NCBI GenBank assembly: GCA_034387635.1
Contig: JAOANU010000016.1
Span: 434,001 to 498,000 of the forward strand
Length of the DNA: 64,000 bases
Source: Rhodosporidiobolus odoratus
Taxonomy: Eukaryota; Basidiomycota; Microbotryomycetes; Sporidiobolales; Sporidiobolaceae
Reading direction: 5' to 3'
The translations under genes and the position numbers were made by a program. Below the pieces are notes generated by a model, which saw only the letters and a list, made by a program, of their open reading frames with translations, ran no database searches and was not told the origin of the DNA. Positions 1 to 9,975 of this stretch are shown here, piece by piece (within the stretch, counting starts at the first letter, position 1; each line of letters opens with the position of its first letter).

Positions 1-17
1 CGCCCACCCAGCCGATC

Positions 18-2925
18 ATGGCCTCTCAGGCCACCGACTCTCAATCGCGCAACCCACTCAACCTGATCGCCTCGTCGTCTCCCTCGAGGGCCCTCTCACG
101 CATGTGGGATCGCTTCTCGCCTCCTTCCATTCCCTCTCCCTTCCATCTGCCACACCCACCCGCTTTCCCCGATCCATCTCGCCTCTTGACCCGTTCTTCC
201 GCCCCACCCTCGTCCGCCTCTTCGGCCTTGGCTCCCCCAGCTCTGCCCGGCTCCTCAAGCAGAGTCGACACGTTCGCTCGAAGGAGACGCGAGCAAACCC
301 TCCCCAGCGGAGCAATCACCCCGGCAGAAGAACGGGAACTCGCTGGTCAACTCTCATTCTCGCTCAAGCGGGGCGGCATAGGCAGGCAACAACAACTCGA
401 AGGCCCCTCGAGCCGGGAAGGACGACTGAGCTGGTCTCGCTCTGCAAGCCTCAGTGCCGTTGACTGGGAACCACCGAGCTTCAGGTTGCCAGAGGTCAAA
501 ATACCCGCGGTTCTCGGGCGAGGAAGAAAAGGCAAGGAGAAGGAGATTGTGCAGGAGCAGGAGCAGGAGGATGCCACGGTTGACGATGAGGCGTGCTTTG
601 TCGATGGCTGGGAAGGCAAGGTCGGTACGTCGCCCAGTCTTTCTCACTCACTTGTTCTCGCCTTCGACGACGCTCAAATACGTTTCCTCTCAGATTTCCT
701 CACCTCCTTGCCCTCCGAGCTCGCTCTCAGCATCCTCCTGCATCTCGACTTCCGCACTCTCCTCGCATGTTCAGCGGTCTCGCAGAACTGGCAACTGATC
801 GCCCTCGACCCGCTACTCTGGCGCAACCTCTTTCACGCGAACGAGCGATGGGCCCTCAAGCCCGAAGTCTACCGTGCTGCCGCAGCCGCAGCACAAGCGG
901 CAGCCCTCACTCCTGCGGTGTCTGTGCCCTCGACTCCCTTACCCGGCGTAAGCGGGATCAGCTATTTCGACCATGCTCTCCCGTCCTTGTCTCTTCCGCT
1001 CCATCGTCCGCCCGGCATGCCTTCCATCAAGCGAGCCGCAACATCCTTTGGCCGAGCAGCTGCGAGCTCTTCAGCAGGTGCCAAGCGAGCTGTAGCCGCT
1101 GGCGCCGACCGTGTTCAGTCTGGCTCGGCAGCTCTAGGACGAAGGATCAGTGAAATCGCTGGCGACTTGTCCGCCTTACATCTTACTCCTGGTCCCTCCT
1201 CTCCTGGGGTGTCTGCGACAAGTGACGTCGCAAGCGAAGTTACCGTGCGAACCCCGCGCCCCATCTTTTCCAGGCGAGCCACCACCGCCGTCGTTCCCAA
1301 CTCGATCGTTACGGGTACGACCGCTTCGAGCCTTATAGCACCTGCCACGTCCTCCGCATCCCTCGTTGGCCTTCCTTCCACCTCTACGCTCCAGACCAAC
1401 GCTTTCGCCTCACCTCCGTCCGCTACCGCCTCCCTTTCTCGCCACCCTTCCTCAACAGCACTTTCGACCCTCTCCTCCCTCCCCACTATATCTCGCCATA
1501 CCTCCCTCCGACAGCGTACCTCCTCCATCTCAGCCTCCACCCCCGCCGCCCGCCGTTCAGTCGAAGAAACCCGCGAAGCCGACGAACGGGCAGAAAAAGA
1601 AGGTGCAGCTTTGTTGGACTGGCTCAAGTTGTTCAAAGATAAGTGGAGACTCGAAAGGAGGTGGGAACGGGGGACGACGAGTTGGAGTTGGTTGGAGGGG
1701 CACGCCGATAGTGTTTATTGTGTGCAGTTTGATGGGAAGAAGGTGGTTAGTGGCTCGGTGCGTGGTCTCGTCTTGCGCTTCTTCCGTTCTTCCGCCTCGT
1801 GTCATCCCATCTGCTCGCTTTTGCCCTCCTTTCCCCGCTCCAGCGTGGGCCGCTCGACTGACATAGCGTCTCCCATTTCTCCTGTTTCTTCATCCCATGT
1901 AATTCCCCTGAACCCTCCCTGTCGCCTAAAGCGCGATCGTACCATCCGAATCTGGGACCTCGCCTCCGGCACCGTCACCCGCACCTTAATCGGCCACGCC
2001 GGCTCAGTCCTCTGCCTCCAATACGACGATCAAATCCTCGTTTCCGGCTCAAGTGACAGTCGCATCCTCGTTTGGGACATGGAACCCGGTGACGGTCAGT
2101 ATACGGTGAAGATGACGCTGGTTGGACATTCGATGGGCGTGTTGGATTTGTGCTTTGACAAGGAGTGGATCGTTAGTTGTTCAAAGGTGTGTATCATCGC
2201 CGCTGTTTCGCGGCGCTTTTCTCTCTTTAGCTTCGCATACAGGTTTCTGATGCATGCCAACGCGCAGGACACGACCACTCGAGTCTGGCACCGCTCGACT
2301 GGTCAACTCTACCGCACCCTGTCCGGTCACCGCGGTCCCGTCAACGCCGTTCAACTGCACGGCTCTCACGTCCTCTCAGCCTCAGGCGACGCTCTCATGA
2401 AACTCTGGGACATCCACACCGGTCAAGCCCTCCGCTCCTTCTCCGGTCACACTCGCGGCCTAGCCTGCGTCCACTGGGCTCCTTCAGGTCGATACTTCGT
2501 CTCGGGCAGCAACGACAAAACCATCAAACTGTGGGATGCCGATTCGGGGGAATGTTTACAAACCTTTACCGGACATCAGGATTTGGTGAGGAGTTTGTGG
2601 TTCGATGAGAGGTCTAAGAGGGTCGTTAGTGCTAGTTATGATAGGTCGACTAGGGTTTGGGATGCGGAGACGGGGGAGGAGGTGCAGGTGTATAAGAGTC
2701 ATGCTAGTTTGGTGTTTGATGTGGCGTTCGATGCCAGTCGGATCGTTAGGTTCGTCGGCCCTCAGTTTCACTTTTCGTCCATCGGTCGAGGCGAGACTGA
2801 CATGCGCCTGCTCCTGATCTTCTTCTTCACCTTCTTACGCTCCGGTTGCGCGCAGTTGCTCTCATGACCAACGCATCTTGATCATGGACTTTGGCGCCGG
2901 GCTCGACGTTGACAAGTTTGCCTGA
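18..2925 (+). CDS. F-box/WD40 SCF ubiquitin-ligase substrate adaptor
   Basis: Predicted substrate receptor of an SCF ubiquitin ligase: the F-box binds Skp1 and the beta-propeller binds substrate. The spliced product is about 825 aa. The N-terminal 200 residues are S/P/R-rich. An F-box follows at about 203-250 (DFLTSLPSELALSILLHL, then LLACSAVSQNWQLIALDPLLWRNLF), then a low-complexity S/A/T linker, then seven WD40 blades from about residue 535 to the end (for example VVSGSRDRTIRIWDL, FVSGSNDKTIKLWDA). Introns inferred at 625-693, 1758-1931, 2187-2267 and 2750-2855. Removing the last changes the C-terminus to RIVSCSHDQRILIMDFGAGLDVDKFA and puts the stop at 2923-2925. The first three introns are multiples of three without stops, so a naive ORF reads through them. 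The architecture resembles Cdc4/Pop1, Met30/SconB and FBXW proteins; which orthologue is not settled. The ATG at 18 is the first one visible, and an upstream exon outside the window cannot be excluded. Confidence 0.9.
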
Positions 2926-3254
2926 ACGGACCCTTTCTTCCCCGAATGCATCCTCTTTCCTCCCTCTATCTTTGCTCGTCGACGTTCAGCCTTGTCTGCA
3001 TCTTTTATCAGCATCCTGTAGCCTTTTGCAATTTCTTCGTCGTTTTCTTCTTTCCCGTGGTCGTCCGTTCTGGTCTTGCTCGCAAAGGCGTTTCTAGCTT
3101 TGCCTCAATGTTTGCGCACGAGGGGAGAATCACAGTACCGTTCCGAGTGAGATCTTTCACGATTAAGGCAGCGAACCAAGATAAGACAACATGATCAGGG
3201 AGGGGATCGAGGAGGCGAAAAGACTGAGTAAGAAGAGGAAGGGAGACAGGTTGG
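2926..3254. other. Convergent intergenic interval
   Basis: This 329 bp gap lies between two convergent stop codons (F-box/WD40 gene and penta-EF-hand gene). It is pyrimidine-rich (long ttcttc/cctctttcc runs), as expected for 3' UTRs. I see no other gene in it. Confidence 0.6.
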
Positions 3255-4545
3255 TCACGGCGCCGAGAGCACCTGTGACGAACGAGATGTCAGCAAGACG
3301 AGTCCGCAACAAATGGCGTGGAGCGGTCAAGGAATAACCGGCGTACCAACTGCATGAACTGCTCATAGCTAATGGTTATCCACCCGTCCCGGTCGTCGGC
3401 GTCATGTCGCTTGAAGCCTTCGCTGAGCTGCTTGACAGCGACGCAGCAGCGGACGAAGCGATCTACAGAGCAGAAACGGAATGCAGCCGCAAGTCGTCAA
3501 CTACCCTGGACTCGAGATGTAGAGAAGGGAGGGAAGAACGCACCGAAGGTAATGCCTCGAGGCGCTCCGGGGTTGCCTTGAAGCGGACCTGCGTTCCCGG
3601 ACCGGAGGAAGAGGGACTTGGAGTGAGCAAATGCGCGTCAGGCGAGAGCATCGATCTCGAGAAAGGAGGAAAAGCGGATGAATAAGGTAGTAGCTGAAGA
3701 ACGAAAACGGAGCGGCGGCGGAAACACAGCAACTCACTGTACTTCTTCTGTAGCATATCGATCAGCTGAGGGGATAGTGTGTAACCGAATTGCGAAAGGG
3801 CGGTCTTGAGCTCCGGTCCATCCATTGCACCGCTGTTGTCGCGGTCGAATTGTCGGAAGACGCTGCGGGCGAGTCACGAAGGGTCAGCAGAACCTACAGC
3901 GTGGTGACAGAAGGACACGTACCCTTGCCAATCCTTGACGTCTGCGGTCGTACAGTAGCAAACGCAGACACATGAGGGAGGAAGAAAGGTTTCAAGATGA
4001 ATCTGAGATGAGCTTCAGCTAGCAAGGCTGAACTCGGTGCGAGGACACGTACACTGCCATAATCCCTGTAGCACAGCACAGACTCAGCCAGCCCCGTTGA
4101 GAAGGCAGGAAAAGGGTCGAGGGAACCCGGAAAAGACAAAAGCAGCAGCAGCTAAACGCACCACAAACTCATTGAACCCAATAGCCCCGGACCGATCCAC
4201 ATCAAAGATGTTCATCAACATCTTGACCGTCTCGTCCGAGAACGCACTCCAATCCCCATTGACCAACGCCTGTTTGAGCTCCACTTCGGTGATTTGTCCA
4301 CTTCGGTCCGTGTCGACAGCGCTGAACCAGGCTTGGAGTTGGTTACCGCCGCCTCCGCCACGGTGACACTGCTGTAGACGTGCTGGGGAAGGTGGAAGAG
4401 CGCCGTCCGAGTACTTCTGGCCATACCCGCTCGGAGGACGATTTGCATGAGGGGGAGGTGGGGGCGAGTCAGAGGGACGAGCCTGGTGTGGGTGATGTTG
4501 CGGCTGACGGCCGTATTGCGCTCCATTTGGTGGTCGACCGTACAT
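3255..4545 (-). CDS. PEF1: Penta-EF-hand calcium-binding protein (Pef1/ALG-2/peflin family)
   Basis: Calcium sensor of the penta-EF-hand family, which in fungi and animals acts in membrane traffic, polarity or stress adaptation. Seven exons splice in phase to a 239 aa protein. Inferred exons (minus strand): 4545-4162, 4065-4053, 3941-3923, 3862-3738, 3588-3544, 3462-3347, 3272-3255. The N-terminus is P/G/Q/H-rich (MYGRPPNGAQYGRQP), typical of PEF proteins. EF-hands: DTDRSGQITEVEL, DVDRSGAIGFNEF, the conserved linker GLWQYVKDWQGVFRQF, then DRDNSGAMDGPEL with LSQFGYTLSPQLIDML, and DADDRDGWITISYEQFMQ, ending LVLSAP. Exons 2 and 3 are microexons of 13 and 19 nt encoding the GLWQYVKDWQG linker. 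Start chosen at 4545, the first ATG that gives the usual MYG-type N-terminus; an upstream noncoding exon is possible. Confidence 0.9.
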
Positions 4546-5184
4546 CTTTGAAGGCTGGACGAAGGGAAGAGAAGTCGATCAATGGAGGCAGGCAGGAAGA
4601 AATGGAGGAGACGTGCTAAGTCGAGCAGCGGTGAGAGGGAGTATTGTAACGATGTACAGCAATCTTGACTAACAGTAGGAGCCAACGAGACGGTCTACGA
4701 AGCAGATCGAGGTGCAGGAAGGAAGGGAAGAGGCAGAGGCGGAAGAGGCGACGCCTGGCGCGGCCGAGGTGCGGTGGGCGTAGAGCAGTCCTCTGCCTCA
4801 ACCAGAGGTCAGTTTAGCATAAGCCCACACAGAACGGTGCCGCTTTGGGGCGGCAGGACTAGCTAAGAAAGGCGCCGGGGGCAAGAGAAACCGATGTACC
4901 GCTTCGATGAACTACATCCCGCCTTAGCGCGCGACGAAGATCCAACAGCCGCTATCCGGTCCCGCAGTCTCGCAGACAGGCAATGCGATCCTAGAAATAG
5001 GGAGAAAAGAGATCATTGCAGAGATCGGTATACGGAAGAAGGGAGACTGGTCAGTGATTAGCAGATTAACAGTGTGACTCAGCAGCTGTGCTGTCTGCAA
5101 GCTTCTGCGAAGCAAGGTCAACTGTAGATGAGAGTCCAGAGTCAGCGCCCGCTTCTCACAGACGTCTCGAAAGTTGCTAGTATG

Positions 5185-5327
5185 ACCGCGTCAGTAATCC
5201 GAAACAAAGATTGATATCTGCATCGACCGGAGCCCGGATGGTTTGTACGTCCTCCCGTTTGGTATGGCCCCCATCGTCGCGCGAGGCGTCGAGACCGCCC
5301 GTCGGGATTGGTTTCATCAAGCACGGT
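5185..5327 (-). ncRNA. Candidate box C/D snoRNA
   Basis: The minus strand carries a near-consensus C box (TTGATGA at 5320-5314; consensus RTGATGA) and a D box (CTGA at 5194-5191). Flanking arms ACCGTG (5' side) and CGCGGT (3' side) can form a 6-bp terminal stem with one G-U pair. The element lies inside a plausible intron: a gtgagc donor about 30 nt upstream and a ctgac...ctacag acceptor downstream. The core is longer than average and I could not recognise the rRNA target of the sequence upstream of the D box, so it is weaker than the neighbouring snoRNA. Confidence 0.45.
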
Positions 5328-5736
5328 AAAGCCCACGAGGAAGGGAACAAAGGCTCACCTAGACGAGCACCGGCCCATCGCGGCGATAGCATCGTAGACT
5401 GAATGACAGGCAGGGGCATGCGTCTGCGAGCGACGAGAAGCAGTGTCAGCTTCTGCGCTCGAAAGGCAAACAATGTGGTGCAAGGCGGCTCAGACAATGT
5501 CCGGCAGGACAAGGTTTGTCCTCTGCAAGTTGTAGGATTGCTGAGATAGTGATATATTGTTGAATGTTTCGTCTTGGCCTTTGGGTACGAAGAGGGAGAG
5601 GCTCACCAGAGAGGGTTATTCTCGCGACAGAAGCACCATGTGGAGAAGTCAGGGGCGGCAGATTACGAAGCAGAGGAAAACCTGCAGCACGACTAGAAAT
5701 GTCAGTGCTGAGTTCTTCGAGTGCTTGAAGCGTGTT

Positions 5737-5836
5737 CCTTTGCTCAGACAAGGCTGAAACTTAAAATGCTGAAGGTTATCCTCATAAAAAGTAGGATGCG
5801 AGAACGTATCTCTGGAATAGATCATCACGGCAAAGG
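5737..5836 (-). ncRNA. Box C/D snoRNA guiding 2'-O-methylation of 18S rRNA (snR41-like target)
   Basis: Minus strand: 5' stem arm CCTTTGC (5836-5830), perfect C box GTGATGA (5828-5822), D box CTGA (5747-5744), 3' arm GCAAAGG (5743-5737). The two arms are exactly complementary over 7 bp, which is the terminal stem of a C/D snoRNA. The segment just upstream of the D box is complementary for about 16 nt to the conserved 18S rRNA stretch AAGGCTGAAACTTAAA. By the D-box-plus-five rule the target is the first G of AAGGCTG. In yeast that segment is, as I recall, the snR41 site (G1126); the numbering is from memory. The element sits within an inferred intron: gtaagc donor at about 5873, with acceptors ctag or gcag at about 5700-5680. 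Confidence 0.85.
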
Positions 5837-7105
5837 GATGGAAAGAATGCATCGACGAGGAGAAGAGGCTTACAAGAGTCAGACAGAGCAGACTGCGACG
5901 CCAGCCAGTGAGAGCAAAGAAAGCGCGAGCAAGATCTGCGTGGAAACGGGTCAGTTCACATGGTCCGGCACAAGCAGCGACTTGTGGTCGTCTCCGCAGC
6001 TGTCAGCATACTGAATATGCTGTCTTCTACAGCAAGCCGGTGCTGCGCCAGCCTGCGAACAGGCTCACAAGCACCCCTCGCTTCCGACACATGCAATCGT
6101 CCCGACGGCTTGGTGAAGCGCGTCGGAGACCCATCCTCGCCGCGCCCTTTGCTCCGTCTCCCTTACGCGCCACATGATAGGAAGGAAATGAACGAACCTA
6201 GTTCGATGTGAGCAAGCATAACGGGGTGAGATATCAAGCCTGGAGAGCGGAAGAAGAGCGAGAGTCAGTATGCGCGCGTGTGAAATGGCTGCGTGCGTGC
6301 TATCCGTCATCTCGCATCAGCGCAACCAGCTCCGCTGCCCCATCACGTACCGGATCCTGACAAAGGTTTGTTCCTCAAGCTCGTGAAAGCGATTAGGGGA
6401 AAAAATTAGAAAAGAATGACAGTCATGTCCTGCCCTCGCCGGCACCGCTACCGTCCAGAGAGCTCTGCTACTGTCGTAGTAACCGAGGGGGAAGGAAGGG
6501 CGATATGGACTGCGAAAGAGGACGACTCACCTCAACCAAGCCTAGCCGAACGCGGGCGACCCGCCAGTTGCCAGTCTGACTAGCGTGTGTGCACAGCAAG
6601 CTTGAGAGCCGAGGCAGACGTGGTAATCGCATGGGCGGATGAGTCTGCAGAAGTGCAGAGGACAAGAAACGAAAAGTCAGCGTCCAAGTTCACTTCGTCA
6701 AGATCAAGTGCTCAAGGAATGTGAAGGCGGAGAAGCGTCGGGTCAAGTGTATTCTAGTCGGCATGCTCAACGCAGATCGTGCCTCGCCCCAACCCATCCG
6801 AGAATGAAGTTGACCATCTCGAGGAGAGACAGCCAAAACACGACGACCTCGAAGTGAAGAAGGGGAAGAGGATTGTAACGTCGTTTGAGCTGGATAAGAC
6901 CTGGTTTCGATGTCTGTCGTCCTGCGCTGAACGGAAGACAACTAGAGGGTCGAATTACCTTGACGAGTGTCCAAGTGGGAAAGAAAGCCGCAACTGTCCT
7001 TGGGCGATTCCAAGGACACTAGGTCAATACAAGAAGAGCAAAGGTAATGCAAATTTCAAGATATGTTTTGCAACAACAAGTGTTCCGTCTAGCAGTACTA
7101 CCTCC

Positions 7106-8787
7106 CTAATCCTCCTCCCACCAACCCTCTGCACTCTTGGGACGTTTCTGCAAATCCCCCTTGAACGCCCGACCCGCAACCTTGACCTTTTTCTCCGTCC
7201 CCTTGACCATCGCCTTGGTCTTGCCCGCTCCTGCCTTGGCACCATGAGACGGCGCAGGTGCAGCCGCGACCACCGTCTTACTCTGCGAGTCAAAGTCAAA
7301 CCCAAGGACGAGATCGTCGCCCTCTTCCACTCTCCTTTTCTTCCGCTTCTCCAACTCAACCATCTCTTCCTTCTCATCTTCGTCCTCCTCCTCAACCGCA
7401 TCTCGCTCCGCTCGAACATGTCGCAAAGTGGCCGCCAGTCCGAGGTGCTGTTTCTTCTTGCCGACGCCGGTGAGCGAGATGCGCGACGTGTCGAGGTTTT
7501 GCAGGGCCGGGGTGGTAGTGGTTAACAGGGAAGGGGTTGAGTGCTTGAGGAAGGAGTCTTCCCAGGCCGGTTTCTGAGATCGGTAGATGGCCATGGTTGC
7601 GCGAGCGTCGATAACCTGCATTCGAAGAAAATCAGCAAATCTGGGGTTCAACAACTCGCGACTGCGGACATGGCGACTGCGCGAGAAAGCGGTAGAGAGG
7701 CTGGGAAGACTCGACGTACGGAACTGTGCTCCCCGCTCTGGATGTCGACTCCGAGAACCAGCTTTGAAAGCGTTTTCAGACCTGGTCGCTTCGTCTTGGC
7801 GAGTCCTTGCAGCGGCGTGTACTTGGATGTGTCTCGTGTCATATGCCGAGGATGCGAGAGGAGAAGGACCTATGAATGAGAGAAGCCTCATGAGTAATGG
7901 CGGAGGTGGGAGAAAAGGAAGAAAGGAAAGTAACGCACGGTAGTGTCGTTCGACAAGGCATGTCCGACAAGGATGCGATCCTTTAGTAGTGCCGCAACTT
8001 CTTTCTGCACCTCGGTGAACGTGGGGGCTGTGCGCGCAAAGCGGATCAGGTATTTTTGTGCATGAAAAGCGAGGGAGAAAACAAACCGTCCCGCAAATCT
8101 TCCTCGCGCACGCCACTGACCCATGTTCGGTAGTCCGTCACCCGTTCCCTCGGTCGTACAAAGCGGTCGAGAATGACGCAGCCGTGGTAGTTGACGATGG
8201 AAACTCGGGCGAGGGTAGACTCGACTCCTTCCGGCCCGACACCGACCATCTCGCAATCGATAGCTGCAGGGGATGGCCGGTCAGTACGGTTATGGATGAC
8301 AAAGACACGGGAACGTACCGAGGTACTGGCCCGTTCTGCAGGAAGATAGACCAGATTGTCAGTTTTCCCGTCCGGAAAAGCAGGAAGTCAAGGCGAGAGA
8401 CGACTTACTCCTTCTGCCACGCCGCCGTACCGCCCTTCATGATCTCCTCTACCGGAACGAGCTTCTTCCCTGCTGCCACCCTCTTTCCCTTGTCTGCCTC
8501 ACGACCCTCTCCTGCTCCCTCGTCCTTCTCCTTGCCTTTACTCGACTTGACGGGCCGCTCAGACGAAAAGGACGCGTCCGTGCCGACGCTAGAGTGTCTT
8601 CTCTTGCGCTTGTTGGTATCTTTGAGCTCTGCGGCTTTGGCTGAGGCGGGTTTGATGCTCTAAAGGGAGGAAGAGGGGAGATGAGTGGAACTCGACAACG
8701 CGGGCTCGAAGGGTTTACGCACTGCTTTGAGGGCTTTCCAGTTGGAAGACGGGGCGGCTGGCGGGGCCGCTGCTTTTCCTTTAGCCA
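7106..8787 (-). CDS. REX4: RNA exonuclease 4 (REX4), DEDDh 3'-5' exonuclease
   Basis: Nucleolar 3'-5' exonuclease of the DEDDh superfamily (Rex4/ISG20L2-like), implicated in pre-rRNA processing. The gene starts at 8787 ([22 protein letters not shown]) and is split by several introns. In order: a lysine-rich N-terminal region; the ExoI motif [13 protein letters not shown] (Asp and Glu metal ligands); the segment [29 protein letters not shown] (ExoII region with catalytic Asp); [29 protein letters not shown]; and [18 protein letters not shown] (ExoIII, His and Asp). The C-terminal 150 residues are basic and Lys/Glu-rich with KKRKKRR-like stretches, suggesting nuclear or nucleolar location, and end GWWEED at 7106. 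All four DEDDh acidic and histidine positions are visible, so it should be active. Confidence 0.9.
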
Positions 8788-9109
8788 TTGCGAGGGAGAC
8801 AATGGTCGTTGAACGGAGCAAGGATCGAGCTTCCTGTTTCATCTGGTTACTTTACACAACTATCGTCGAACTCATTCAGCCGCCTTGCAAGTACACTCAG
8901 CGCGTTCAGAACCTACCTAGAAGTGTACTGTCTGAGTTGCGTGGCTGCTCGCCGAGGACTCGCTCTGCTCTCTCGTGTCATCTGTGCACTCACAAGATAC
9001 GTGTACACCGCTCAATACGCGCCGCTGGACCGCACGTCCAAGCAACGTGATTCCAATACAGTGCCTCTTGCGCGCCCTAGTCTCGCAGCGACCCAAAACC
9101 TCCGAATTG
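8788..9109. other. Divergent intergenic interval
   Basis: This 322 bp stretch separates the REX4 start from the BTB pseudogene. No additional gene is visible. It should contain the REX4 promoter. Confidence 0.5.
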
Positions 9110-9975
9110 CCCTTTTCTCGCCATGGGCGTTCACGTTCAACTTCTCAAGACGGCCTCGGACAGCGCCTATCGCTTCTCGCACGACTGGGACGTCGACATC
9201 AGCCATGCTAGAGACATTTCCCAGCCAGAAAATCCTCATCAAGACCCCTCCCATTCTCGTTCTACGCCACAGAGCTCAACTACCATCAAGCTCCTCTTGA
9301 CCTTCGTCTCTACTTCCCGAAAGCCAAGGAGTCTGGTGCCGAGCTGTGGACAAATGCCGAGCTGCTTGCGAGCGTTTCGCCCTACTTCCAAGACCTCCTT
9401 TCCTCCGCTTTTGAAGAAGCCTCCTCACCTCACCGCGGTAAGCATCCTCGTCGAAGCAGTGCAAGTGGGGTCGGGACCTCGAGCAACGCTCTCGATGGCG
9501 AAGACTTCAAAGACTCCGACTACGAGAGCGGGGCTTTCCTCTTCTCTACTGCCCCTCGCCCTGTCTCTGAGCCTTGCGACGACCCTTCCTACCGCCATGT
9601 CACACCCACGCAGACTGCCTTCACGACCTATCGCTCTCCTCATCTATCTGCAGACGAGCTTTATGCATTTTCCCGCAACTCCCCTTCGCGGTCTCTCCCA
9701 AATTTGCTTTCCGCCTCGCTCACCTTCTCCAGCTCCTCGACCTTCAGAAGCACTACCTCGACGCCTTCTCCTCGTCTCTCATCGTCTCAGGCGCCGCTTA
9801 CGAGCTCTTCAGCGACACCTCGGTCGCTTACGACGAGGTCCGCCGCATCGTCTCGAGTTTTGCAAGAAGAACTGGGCTACGATCAAGGTCAGCGATGGAC
9901 AAGCACGAGAGGAACGAGTTGCCGCAATGCGGGGCCGTACTTGCCGAGCTGCTCGAGATGGTTGGGATGTAAAGG
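9110..9975 (+). pseudogene. BTB/POZ-domain gene remnant with multiple frameshifts
   Basis: Pieces of one BTB/POZ protein appear in the right order but in different frames. They include WAFTFNFSRRP and FPSQKILIKTPPI (frame of 8788), SHDWDVDI (frame of 9123), DLRLYFPKAKESGAELWTNAELLASVSPYFQDLLSSAFEEA (about 9280-9430), and YESGAFLFSTAP to TAFTTYRS (about 9520-9640). They continue with LLIYLQTSFMHF (a different frame), FRLAHLLQLLDLQKHYLDAFSSSL (another), CKKNWATIKVSDG and finally AVLAELLEMVGM. The BTB-fold hallmarks (ELWTNAELLASVSPYFQDLLSS, FTTYRxLLIYLQT) are clear. Some switches could be introns, but there are at least four and several occur inside conserved helices without GT/AG borders, so I read it as a decayed gene. 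BTB proteins of this form are, to my knowledge, expanded families in red yeasts. Confidence 0.7.

Larger units (their letters stand above)
4900..6950 (-). other. Probable snoRNA host transcript without a convincing ORF
   Basis: About 2 kb with no long ORF on either strand, but with repeated minus-strand donor-like (gtgagcc, gtaagcc, gtacgtg, gtgagtc) and acceptor-like (ctgac followed by tag or cag) sequences. One clear and one probable box C/D snoRNA sit within donor/acceptor-bounded segments on this strand. This is what a multi-intronic snoRNA host looks like: a noncoding or poorly coding spliced transcript whose introns release snoRNAs. I tried to assemble a protein from the short open segments. 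The best ones, such as a segment around 5600-5745, overlap the snoRNA itself, so they are probably not coding. Exact ends and exon structure are not determined. Confidence 0.45.

Noticed and set aside
5446..5751. Minus-strand ORF beginning like LSEQRNTLQALEELSTDISSR that looked like a coiled-coil exon
   Set aside because: Its start overlaps the D box, guide and 3' stem arm of the C/D snoRNA, and I could not chain it in phase to neighbouring segments. The snoRNA evidence is stronger.
6265..6346. Possible third C/D snoRNA (GTGATGG ... CTGA) in the host region
   Set aside because: The flanking arms are not complementary and the guide segment does not match an rRNA stretch I recognise.
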